A DNA stretch of 64,000 nucleotides from an uncultured Sphingomonas sp. (GTDB lineage Bacteria; Pseudomonadota; Alphaproteobacteria; Sphingomonadales; Sphingomonadaceae), in NCBI GenBank assembly GCA_913776255.1, contig CAJYLV010000068.1:1-64000 (forward strand). Reading direction: 5' to 3'. The notes below the pieces were generated by a model. The model was not told the DNA's origin. It ran no database searches and saw only the letters and a program-made list of their open reading frames with translations. Below, piece by piece: positions 41,613 to 49,341 of this stretch. Position 1 is the first letter of the stretch; every line of letters begins with the position of its first letter. The position numbers and the translations under genes are program-made.

Positions 41613-42598
41613 CCGCCCCACACCTCCGGGCCGGCGTCGAGCAGGCCGTCGGCGTAACGCACCGTCGGCTGCCGGTCCTCGGCGAGGAAGGTCGGCCCGT
41701 CGAGATCGACGAGGTCGGCGAGCTGCCCCAGCACGAAGCCGGGCGCGGTCGCCAGGCTGGTGCCGATCATCGTGCCGACCATCACCCCCAGCCCGAGCCG
41801 CCGCGCCGCGCGCGCCATCATCAGCCCCTCCGTCAGCCCCCCGCATTTGTCGAGCTTGATGTTGACGACGTCGAACCGCCCTTTGGCGCCCGCGAGATCG
41901 GCGAGCGTCAGCAGGCTTTCGTCGCCCGCGATCGGGATCGCGGAACGATAGCCGTCGAGGTCGCTTTCCACCCCGCGCGCCAGTGGCTGCTCGAGCAGCG
42001 AGACGCGGTGCGGCAGCAGGCCCTCGACCAGCGTGTCGAGTTCGCCGCGCGCGAAGCCCTGATTGCCGTCGACGCCCAGCCATACGTCGGGCCGCGCCGC
42101 ACGGATCGCGGCGACCCGTTCGAGATCAAGCGGCAGCTCGCCCGTCAGCTTGACCTTGATCGAACGCGCCTGTGCATAGCCGCGCGCCACCGCGGCCATG
42201 GCATCGGGCGTGTCGGCGCTGACGGTGAAGGTCGTCACGATCGGGCGCGGCGGTTCGCTCAACCCGGCGAGCCGCCACACCGGCGTGCCGCTGCGTCGCG
42301 CTTCCAGCTCCCACAAGGCGGCGTCCACCGCATTGCGCGCGCCGCCCGCCGGCATCAGCGCGCGCAGTTGCGCGCGGGTCGGCCCCGCCACGATCGCGTC
42401 ATGCGCCGCCGCCACGTCGGCGCGCATCTTCGCAACGTCGTCGCCGAGATAATAGGCGCCCGCCCCCTCGCCGCGCCCACGATGCGTCCCGTCGTCGAGC
42501 GTGACGACCAGTACCTCAGCCGTTTCGAACACATAGCCCGAGATCCGGAACGGCTGCGCGAGCCGTAGCGTCGCGGTTTCGGTCGACAGCCGCAGCAT
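41609..42598 (-). CDS. dgcA: Enolase-superfamily N-acetyl-D-Glu racemase DgcA / dipeptide epimerase
   Basis: A 329-residue member of the muconate-lactonising subgroup of the enolase superfamily. It has the base lysine pair in SIKVKLTG, metal ligands in GVDGNQG, LLEQPLA and AGDESL, and the second base lysine in VNIKLDKCGGL. The C-terminal DLDGP motif is that of dipeptide epimerases and DgcA. With DgcN present, racemisation of N-acetyl-D-glutamate to the L form is the favoured role. L-Ala-D/L-Glu epimerisation of muropeptide dipeptides is the alternative. The ATG shares a base with the upstream hydrolase stop. Confidence 0.83.
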   Translation of the reverse strand: MLRLSTETATLRLAQPFRISGYVFETAEVLVVTLDDGTHRGRGEGAGAYYLGDDVAKMRADVAAAHDAIVAGPTRAQLRALMPAGGARNAVDAALWELEARRSGTPVWRLAGLSEPPRPIVTTFTVSADTPDAMAAVARGYAQARSIKVKLTGELPLDLERVAAIRAARPDVWLGVDGNQGFARGELDTLVEGLLPHRVSLLEQPLARGVESDLDGYRSAIPIAGDESLLTLADLAGAKGRFDVVNIKLDKCGGLTEGLMMARAARRLGLGVMVGTMIGTSLATAPGFVLGQLADLVDLDGPTFLAEDRQPTVRYADGLLDAGPEVWGG

Positions 42599-44595
42599 CA
42601 GTAATGGACCGTCAGCACGAGCAGGTGGAACACCGCGGCGACCCATAGCACCACCGATGTCGCGAGCAGCAGCAGCACCGCCCATAGCTTGCGCGTCCAC
42701 GGCCGGTCGCTGCGCCAGCTGACCCAGACGTTCCAGCCCGCGACCCCCACCGCGCCGACGAAGACGAGGTTGCTGGCGAGCTGCGCGAGCGTCAGCCAGC
42801 CGTCGCCCGGCGCCGTGTCACCGAACAGCACCGAGATCAGCCAGAACCAGCCGCCCAGCACCAGCAGCACCGCCACCGCCATGCCGCGTGCCGCCCGCGC
42901 CGTCCGCAACGCGACGCCCGTCAGCGGCGCGGCGGCCTGATACCGCCGGCGGAGATACCAGCTCGCCGGCCAGAACAGCACCGTCAACAGCAGGATCGCG
43001 AGGCTGGCATAGAGCAGTGGCACGAGCCACGCGGCGTTGCGACTGGCCGGGACGCGGTCCCACACCATGAACGGCGAGACGAGATCGAAGCTCCAGCGTA
43101 CCGGTCGCCCGTCGACCAGCTGCGCCGCGAGCCGGTCGTGACCCGCCGGATCGCGCCAGACATAGGGTGCGGTTTCGACCCATGCGATCGGCACGCCATT
43201 GGCGCCCTTGAGCGAGGGGATGACCAGCCGCCCCTCGGCATCCACGCCGGCCTCGGCCTGACCGAACAGGTTGAGGATGTCGACGAAATTGGTGAAGGAC
43301 GAGCGGCTGACCTGCCAATGCCCGGCCATCGCCGCCGCATGCACGCGCGCGGTCGCCGCGTCGACCCGCGTATCGCGGGGCGTGGCCGGGAAGTAACGGT
43401 CGGCGAAATCCTGGAAGAGCTGACCGCGCAGGACATGTGCCGCGCCGTCGCGCCCAGCCGCGTTGAACGAGACGTAGAGCCCGGTCCGCTCGTTCATGAA
43501 CAGATGCAGCGAGGTGTGCATCTGATTGGTGTCGCCGAGATGCGCGATCACGCTGCGGCCATTGATATCGGTTTCGAAGAAGCCGAGTTCCATGCGGTTG
43601 AGCGGCGGGATCAGCGAGCGCGGGTCGATCTTGGCGAGCGGGCTGTCGTGCATCAGCGCCGCGGTTTCCGGTCGCAAGATCCCGCGCCCGCCGTCGAGAT
43701 GCGCGATCATGAATTTGGCCATGTCGAGCCCAGAGGCGGACAGCGACCCGGCCGGCCCGGGCACGACGATCTCGAACGGCTTGGGCACGCCCGAGCCGAG
43801 CGGATATCCTTGCGCCATCAACCCGCGCAATCGCGGCGGCAGCGGTTGGCGGAAGCTGGCGGTGCGCATGTCGAGCGGGCGGAAGATGCGCTGCTCGACG
43901 TAATCGTCGAACGGCATGCCGCTGACCCGCTCGACGATATAGCCCGCGAGCGTCGTCGCCCAGTTCGAATAGGCCGGGGTGGTGCCGGGTGGATAGACGC
44001 GCGTGGGGACGTGGCGCTTCAGATAGTCGCCGATCGGCTGCACGTCGCGTGCGTTGTAGGTGATCAGCTTCTTGTTCGCTTCTTCGAAGCCGGCCGTGTG
44101 CGTCATGATCTGGCGCATGGTGATCGACCGGCCGTGATAGGCGGGGATGGTGAAATCGAGGTAGCGGTTCACGTCGGTATCCAGATCGATCCGCCCCGCC
44201 TCGACCTGCTGCATCACCGCGGTCCAGGTGACCAGCTTCGACACCGAACCCGGGCGGAACAGGGTGCGGGCGGGATCGACCGGACGCCGCCTGGCGACAT
44301 CGGCATAGCCATAGCCGCGCGCCGCGATCACCTGTCCGTCGCGCACCACCATCACCACCGCCCCGGCGATATCGCCGCTGTGCAGCGCATAGGGCAGGTA
44401 GCCGTCGAGCCATGCGGTGAGATCACCGCCGGTGAGCGGGTGCGCACCAGCTGGCCGCGATGCCGTAGCGGGAGCGGCCGGCTCCGCCACCGCTGGCGTG
44501 CCCGGCCTGCCTGGCGTCTGTGCCGGCGCGATCGCTGCCAGTGCGGCGGCACCCAGCCCCGCCAACAACCGTGCGAGCGTGCGTCCCATCCCCAT
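42598..44595 (-). CDS. Exported serine hydrolase of the beta-lactamase fold with C-terminal membrane helices
   Basis: A 665-residue paralogue of the hydrolase at 32303-34261; compare DLTAWLDGYLP and GYGYADVARRRP. A signal peptide (1-26) and proline-rich linker lead to SxxK S117-V-S-K120, YSN (PAYSNWATTLAGYI) and an HLGD segment. Three or four hydrophobic segments follow from about residue 520. It is the first gene of the operon and starts near a divergent promoter. ACAGGAGCC precedes the ATG. The probable role is periplasmic hydrolysis of peptide or ester bonds next to D-residues. The family alone does not prove specificity. Confidence 0.86.
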   Translation of the reverse strand: MGMGRTLARLLAGLGAAALAAIAPAQTPGRPGTPAVAEPAAPATASRPAGAHPLTGGDLTAWLDGYLPYALHSGDIAGAVVMVVRDGQVIAARGYGYADVARRRPVDPARTLFRPGSVSKLVTWTAVMQQVEAGRIDLDTDVNRYLDFTIPAYHGRSITMRQIMTHTAGFEEANKKLITYNARDVQPIGDYLKRHVPTRVYPPGTTPAYSNWATTLAGYIVERVSGMPFDDYVEQRIFRPLDMRTASFRQPLPPRLRGLMAQGYPLGSGVPKPFEIVVPGPAGSLSASGLDMAKFMIAHLDGGRGILRPETAALMHDSPLAKIDPRSLIPPLNRMELGFFETDINGRSVIAHLGDTNQMHTSLHLFMNERTGLYVSFNAAGRDGAAHVLRGQLFQDFADRYFPATPRDTRVDAATARVHAAAMAGHWQVSRSSFTNFVDILNLFGQAEAGVDAEGRLVIPSLKGANGVPIAWVETAPYVWRDPAGHDRLAAQLVDGRPVRWSFDLVSPFMVWDRVPASRNAAWLVPLLYASLAILLLTVLFWPASWYLRRRYQAAAPLTGVALRTARAARGMAVAVLLVLGGWFWLISVLFGDTAPGDGWLTLAQLASNLVFVGAVGVAGWNVWVSWRSDRPWTRKLWAVLLLLATSVVLWVAAVFHLLVLTVHY

Positions 44596-44633
44596 TGCCG
44601 CGGCTCCTGTTTTTCGATATTTTTAAGCAGTGA

Positions 44634-44663
44634 CCTAATCAGGACAAGATTATCCTGTTTAGG
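44634..44663. promoter_or_regulatory. Divergent operator/promoter of the D-amino-acid peptide locus
   Basis: A 30-base imperfect dyad with core TCAGGA-N8-TCCTGT (44639-44658), where 12 of 15 positions are symmetric. It lies between the hydrolase operon and the XRE-cupin gene. On the minus strand TTGTCC (44647-44642) and TAAAAA (44625-44620) could form the operon promoter, so the dyad would cover its -35. A matching dyad is at the TonB receptor promoter (40296). The XRE-cupin protein is the natural candidate to bind both. Confidence 0.6.
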
Positions 44664-44695
44664 AGCTTCGTCAATGGTTTCATGGAGGATCCCCC

Positions 44696-45385
44696 TTGCC
44701 GACATCGCCGCCGACCCTCGGCGCGCTCCTGAAGGGGCTCCGCGCGCGCGAAGGCTGGACGCTCAAGGAGATGAGCGCAAAGTCCGGGATCCCGGTCTCG
44801 ACCCTGTCGAAGATCGAACACGACCGGCTGACGCTCACCTATGACAAGTTGCAGACGCTGGCGCGGCGGCTCGGAATGCGGATGACCGACCTGTTCGCAG
44901 AAGAGAGCGAGGAGGCCGCGCAGCCCGTCACCGCGCGCCGCAGCCTCGGCGACGTTGCGCATTCGGTGCGGGTCGAAACGCCAAACTACGATTATTATTA
45001 TCTCTGTACCGAGCTGCGCCGGAAGCGGATGATCCCGGTCGTCACCAAGATCCGCGCGCGCTCCGCCGAGCAGTTCGGCGAACAGGTGCGGCACTCCGGC
45101 GAGGAATTCCTGTACGTGCTGAGCGGGCGCGTGGAGGTGCAAACCGAATTCTACGATCCGGTCACGCTCGAGCCCGGTCAGGCGATCTACCTCGACTCGA
45201 GTATGGGACACGCCTATCTCGCCGCCGCGGGCTGCGAGGAGGCCGAGGTGCTCGCAGTGATGTCCAGCGCCGAAGAAGAATTGATGGAGTCGCTACTGAC
45301 GCTGCATCACGGCCAACGCGGGGCGGGCGCAGAAAATGAGAACGATCCGCCCGCCTCGCCGCGCCGTTCGGGGCGGGCGCGATGA
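44696..45385 (+). CDS. XRE family regulator with C-terminal cupin sensor domain
   Basis: A 229-residue regulator. The helix-turn-helix domain (about 7-62) contains LKEMSAKSGIPVSTLSKIEH. The cupin domain (about 100-185) contains HSGEEFLYVLSGRVEVQTEF and HAYLAA. Such proteins often sense amino acids, polyamines or peptides and repress a neighbouring catabolic operon. The start is TTG at 44696, supported by GGAGGA eight bases upstream. It is divergent from the hydrolase-DgcA-transporter operon, with a dyad operator between them. Its stop overlaps the start of the dipeptidase gene (ATGA). Confidence 0.88.
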   Translation: MPTSPPTLGALLKGLRAREGWTLKEMSAKSGIPVSTLSKIEHDRLTLTYDKLQTLARRLGMRMTDLFAEESEEAAQPVTARRSLGDVAHSVRVETPNYDYYYLCTELRRKRMIPVVTKIRARSAEQFGEQVRHSGEEFLYVLSGRVEVQTEFYDPVTLEPGQAIYLDSSMGHAYLAAAGCEEAEVLAVMSSAEEELMESLLTLHHGQRGAGAENENDPPASPRRSGRAR

Positions 45386-46635
45386 AGGCCGCACTGCTCG
45401 CCGCCGCCGCGCTGCTCGCCGCCGCTCCCGCTGCTGCGCAGGACGTGGCGGCGCGGGTCGCCCGCGTGCTGAAGGCGACGCCGCTGATCGATGGCCACAA
45501 CGACTGGCCCGAGGCGTTGCGCGAGCGCGAGGGCGAGGCGCGCTGGACGATCGACCTGCGTGACCTCGGCGCGCGCACGCCGGCCTATAACACCGACATC
45601 GCGCGGCTACGACGCGGCAAGGTAGGGGCACAATTCTGGTCGGTATGGGTATCGCCCACCCTGCCCGGCAAGGAGCAGGTCGAGCAGACGCTGGAGCAGA
45701 TCGACCTCGTCCGCTCATTGCCCGAGCGCTATCCCGAGACGTTCGCGCTGGCGCGCACCGCCGCCGACGTGCGCCGCGCGCATGCCGCAGGGCGGATCGC
45801 CTGCCTGATCGGGGTCGAGGGCGGCGGCCAGATCGACGGCAGCCTGTCGGTGCTGCGCAGCTATGCCGCGCTGGGCGCGGGTTACCTGACTCTCACCCAT
45901 TCGCTGACCATCGACTGGGCCGATTCAGCGACCGACGATCCGCGTCACGGCGGGCTGACCGACTTCGGGCGCAAGGTGGTGCTTGAGCTCAACCGGCTCG
46001 GCATGCTGGTCGACCTGTCGCATGTGAGCGACAAGGTGATGCGCGACGCGCTGGCGGTGACGCGCGCGCCGGTGATCTTCTCGCACTCCGGGGCGCGGGC
46101 GCTCAACGACCATCCCCGCAACGTTTCAGACGACGTGCTGCGGCTGGTCGCGCGCAATGGCGGCGTGGTGATGGTCGATTACGCTCCGCCTTATGTCTCG
46201 GACGCCTACCGCCGCTGGTCCGCCGACTCGCTGGCCGAAAAGGCACGGCTCAACTCCCCGCCCTACAATGGCCTGGACATCGGGCAGCCCGACAAGGCCG
46301 CGCGCGATTATGCGACGTGGCTTGCGGCGCATCCGGCTCCGACCGTAACGCTCGCGCAGGTCGCCGATCATATCGACCACGTCGCCAAGGTGGCGGGGGT
46401 CGATCACGTCGGTCTCGGCTCGGACTTCGACGGCGTCGGCGAGACGTTGCCGCAGGGGTTGACCGACGTGTCGACCTATCCCGCGCTGCTTGCCGAACTG
46501 ATGCGGCGCGGCTGGTCCGACACCGACATCGCCAAGCTCGCGGGAGAGAACGTCCTGCGCGTTATGGAAGCGGCGGAACGGGTCAAGGCGCAGCCCGCCG
46601 TGTCACAGCGCCATCGCGACCATCCCGGCGGCTGA
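45382..46635 (+). CDS. Exported membrane dipeptidase, family M19
   Basis: A 417-residue zinc dipeptidase of the renal dipeptidase family with signal peptide MKAALLAAAALLAAAPAAAQ. Metal ligands are visible as DGHND (H39, D41), GVEGGGQ and the histidines in LVDLSHVSDKV and FSHSGARAL. GLGSDFDGVGETLPQGL near the C-terminus is typical. M19 enzymes are known to accept dipeptides with a D-residue at the C-terminus and a free L-residue in front. That fits a periplasmic role in D-amino-acid peptide breakdown. It is translationally coupled to the XRE-cupin regulator. Confidence 0.93.
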   Translation: MKAALLAAAALLAAAPAAAQDVAARVARVLKATPLIDGHNDWPEALREREGEARWTIDLRDLGARTPAYNTDIARLRRGKVGAQFWSVWVSPTLPGKEQVEQTLEQIDLVRSLPERYPETFALARTAADVRRAHAAGRIACLIGVEGGGQIDGSLSVLRSYAALGAGYLTLTHSLTIDWADSATDDPRHGGLTDFGRKVVLELNRLGMLVDLSHVSDKVMRDALAVTRAPVIFSHSGARALNDHPRNVSDDVLRLVARNGGVVMVDYAPPYVSDAYRRWSADSLAEKARLNSPPYNGLDIGQPDKAARDYATWLAAHPAPTVTLAQVADHIDHVAKVAGVDHVGLGSDFDGVGETLPQGLTDVSTYPALLAELMRRGWSDTDIAKLAGENVLRVMEAAERVKAQPAVSQRHRDHPGG

Positions 46636-46688
46636 CCCTCAACGCCCGACCGCATTCTCCTCGACACCGCGCGAGCCAGTGATACCTC

Positions 46689-46728
46689 GCGCCGCGTCCC
46701 TCGCCTGCGTGCGAGTGCGACGCGGCGC
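46689..46728. terminator. Strong hairpin between convergent genes, possible bidirectional terminator
   Basis: GCGCCGCGTC (46689-46698) and GACGCGGCGC (46719-46728) pair perfectly, with an inner CTCGC/GCGAG stem in the loop. It lies between the dipeptidase and the convergent carboxylesterase. There is no clear T run, so intrinsic termination is uncertain. Confidence 0.45.
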
Positions 46729-46786
46729 TGGTCCCCTCCTCGATCGATTCGCTGGTGGCGAGGAAAATCGAACGGGAGCGATATGC

Positions 46787-48202
46787 CTAGCGCGCAGGCG
46801 CCGGCGCGGCGTCGATCTTCGCACCCAGCGGATCCTTGCCCGCCACCGCCTCGCCCTGCGCGGTGAAGTCGAGCAAGGCGTCGGCCTGCCGGTCATAGCG
46901 CGGCCAGCGCGGCAGACCGGCACCGTTCGGGTCGCCGGTCTTGGCGAAATTGACGACATAGCTGCTGATCGTGCGCGCCATCCGACGATCGCGCGCGGTG
47001 GTGGCGTCGCCGTATTTGATCGCCGCGGTATCGAAGAAGAACGGAATGTCGCTGGCATGGCCGGCGCCGGGCTTCCCGATCGACTCGGCGACATAGGAGA
47101 AGCGGTAATGATAGGCCGGTGCGCCCGCCGCCGCGATCGCGCCGGCGAGTTGCCGCGCCCCCGCGACCATGTATCCGGTCGGGCCGCCGATATCGTTGTC
47201 GGTCGCGCCGATCATCACCGGCACCTTCGGGAACGCGCCGTCGCGATAGGCCGCGGCGGCATCGACCGCGACGACACCGTCGGCGTACGGGCTCGCGAAG
47301 GTCTTGACGGCCGATGGCGGGGTGAACATCGCGGCAAGGTTGAGCCCGTCGACTACCGTCTCCGACGGCAGCGCACGCAGCTTGGCGAGCGCAGCGGGAT
47401 CGTCACGGGCGATGCCCTTGCTCGCCGCGAAGTCGACGCCGATCTGCTCGGTGCCGGCCAGCCCGTCCGTACCGCGATTCTGGCCATCGCCGCCCGACAT
47501 CACGATCGCGCGCGCGAACAACCCTTTGGCGAGCGGCGACGTCACCATCGTGTTCACCGACATGCCGCCCGCGCTCTCCCCGACGATCGTCACGTTCGCG
47601 GAGTCGCCACCGAAGGCGGCGATGTTCCGCTGCACCCACTGCAGCGCGGCGAGCTGGTCCATATAGCCGTAATTGCCGAGCCGGCCGTGATCGGGATCCT
47701 GCGCGGTCAGCTGCGGATGCGCGAACGTGCCGAAGCGTCCCAGCCGATAGTTGAAGCTGACGAACATCACCCCCTGCCGCGCGAGGTTGGCGCCCGCATA
47801 GGTCGGCGGCGACGCACCGCCGTTCACGAAACCGCCGCCATAGATCCACACGATCACCGGCAGCTTCGCGCGCGCCGCAGCGGGTTTCCAAACGTTGACC
47901 GTCAGACAATCCTCGGCGGGGGTGGTGCCCAGCGGCGCGGCATCGCTCGGGAACGGCAGCTGCATGCAGTCGTGCCCGTAGGCGGTCGCCTGTCGCACCC
48001 CGGTCCAGCGGGCGGCGGGCTGCGGCGCACGCCAGCGCAGCGCCCCGACCGGCGGCGCCGCGAACGGAATGCCCTTCCAGCTGGCGATCCCGTCGGCGGT
48101 GTGGCCCGCCACCTTGCCGGACTCGGTCGCGACCGTCTGCGCCTGCACGGCGCCCGGTAGCAAGGCGCCCGCCGCCGCCAGCGCCATCATCCCGATCCTC
48201 AT
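46787..48202 (-). CDS. Exported type-B carboxylesterase/lipase
   Basis: A 471-residue alpha/beta hydrolase of the carboxylesterase/para-nitrobenzyl esterase family. Signal peptide MRIGMMALAAAGALLPGAVQA precedes the conserved EDCLTVNVWKPA. The oxyanion loop is YGGGFVNGG and the nucleophile is S210 in GESAGG. The catalytic histidine likely lies in KPGAGHASDIPFFF. ATG 48202 is chosen because AGGAGGGG lies just upstream. It is convergent with the dipeptidase and divergent from the next esterase. The substrate is unknown. Confidence 0.9.
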   Translation of the reverse strand: MRIGMMALAAAGALLPGAVQAQTVATESGKVAGHTADGIASWKGIPFAAPPVGALRWRAPQPAARWTGVRQATAYGHDCMQLPFPSDAAPLGTTPAEDCLTVNVWKPAAARAKLPVIVWIYGGGFVNGGASPPTYAGANLARQGVMFVSFNYRLGRFGTFAHPQLTAQDPDHGRLGNYGYMDQLAALQWVQRNIAAFGGDSANVTIVGESAGGMSVNTMVTSPLAKGLFARAIVMSGGDGQNRGTDGLAGTEQIGVDFAASKGIARDDPAALAKLRALPSETVVDGLNLAAMFTPPSAVKTFASPYADGVVAVDAAAAYRDGAFPKVPVMIGATDNDIGGPTGYMVAGARQLAGAIAAAGAPAYHYRFSYVAESIGKPGAGHASDIPFFFDTAAIKYGDATTARDRRMARTISSYVVNFAKTGDPNGAGLPRWPRYDRQADALLDFTAQGEAVAGKDPLGAKIDAAPAPAR

Positions 48203-48315
48203 CGTCACCCCTCCTGCAGATTGTCCCGGCCGTCGTCGTCGCGCCGGCTGGTGAAATCGTCGATGGCGAACCGGTCTTCGCCACCGTCCCGACCACGATG
48301 GCATCCCCGCCGCCT

Positions 48316-48337
48316 TTCACAAAGCTCTGAATGTGAA
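48316..48337. promoter_or_regulatory. Dyad TTCACA-N10-TGTGAA between two divergent esterase genes
   Basis: A perfect six-base inverted repeat with a ten-base spacer in the 194-base gap between the carboxylesterase (-) and the esterase (+). The half-site orientation is the reverse of a CRP site. No regulator gene is adjacent. Confidence 0.35.
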
Positions 48338-48396
48338 GCGCACTTCTTTGTTCGCGCCGCACCGGCTAGGCTCGGAAGCGGACGGGAGAGCAAGGG

Positions 48397-49341
48397 ATGC
48401 GGGCAATTTTCTTCGCGGCGGCGCTGGTCGCCCTGGCGTCGGGTGGGGTCGGTGCCGCTAGACCGCCCGCCCGGCCGGCGGCGACGGCCGCGTCCACGCT
48501 GAACGGCCCCTTCGAGCTGCACTCGCGCGTCTATCCCGGCACCGTCCGGCGCTATTGGGTGTATGTTCCCGCCGGTTACGATCCCGCCAAACCGCCGAAC
48601 CTGCTCGTGTTCCAGGACGGGCAACGCGCGGTGAACCCGACGGGGTCGCTGCGGCTTCCCGCGGTGCTCGACGATCTGATCGAGCGCGGGGCGATCCCGC
48701 CGACGCTGGGAATCTTCGTGACGCCGGGCCATCGCGCCGCCCACTATCCCGACACGCTCGGCATGAACAATCCCGACCATCGCGTCGAGGAATATGACTC
48801 GCTCGCCGACGATTATGCGCGACTGACACTGGACGAGCTGCTCCCCGCCGTCGCCCGGCGCTGGCGGTTCGCCGCGGAACCGCGCCGTCGCGCGATCGGC
48901 GGCACGTCGAGCGGCGCGATCGCTGCGTGGACGGTGGCGTGGCGGCACCCGGACGCCTTCGGAAACGTCCTGAGCTTCATCGGCAGCTATACGTCGATCG
49001 GCCTCACGCTCGACCGGAACGGCGCGCCGCGATCCTATGGCGGTGACGTCTATCCGGGGCTGATCCGGAAATCACCGATCCGCCCGCTGCGCGTCTTCCT
49101 CCAGGACGGCCGCAACGATCTGGACAACGAACATGGCAATTGGTTTCTCGCCAATCAGCAGATGCTCAAGGCGCTCGAATGGGCCAACGCGCACGCCGAC
49201 GCCGCGCAGCGCCCGGGCAGCCGCTACGACGTCGACCACGTCTGGACGGACGGTGGCCATTCGGACGCCGAAGGGGGAGCACTGCTTCCGCGCGCGCTGG
49301 CGTGGATCTGGCGGGATCAGCCGCCCGCTCCGCGCCGCTGA
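48397..49341 (+). CDS. Exported esterase, enterochelin esterase-like alpha/beta hydrolase
   Basis: A 314-residue exported hydrolase with signal peptide MRAIFFAAALVALASGGVGA. It belongs to the esterase D/Fes/feruloyl-esterase-like group. It has the beta-sheet start RRYWVYVPAGYDP, the nucleophile elbow GGTSSGAIAAW, and a C-terminal histidine in WTDGGHSDAEG. Family members hydrolyse siderophore, acetyl-xylan, feruloyl or other esters. No sugar or siderophore genes are adjacent, so the substrate is undefined. It is divergent from the carboxylesterase. Confidence 0.87.
   Translation: MRAIFFAAALVALASGGVGAARPPARPAATAASTLNGPFELHSRVYPGTVRRYWVYVPAGYDPAKPPNLLVFQDGQRAVNPTGSLRLPAVLDDLIERGAIPPTLGIFVTPGHRAAHYPDTLGMNNPDHRVEEYDSLADDYARLTLDELLPAVARRWRFAAEPRRRAIGGTSSGAIAAWTVAWRHPDAFGNVLSFIGSYTSIGLTLDRNGAPRSYGGDVYPGLIRKSPIRPLRVFLQDGRNDLDNEHGNWFLANQQMLKALEWANAHADAAQRPGSRYDVDHVWTDGGHSDAEGGALLPRALAWIWRDQPPAPRR

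Noticed and set aside
34272..44595. Antibiotic-resistance beta-lactamase
   Set aside because: The hydrolases have the shared fold but lack the compact class C layout, carry linkers, lipocalin-like or membrane tails, and lie in a peptide-uptake operon.
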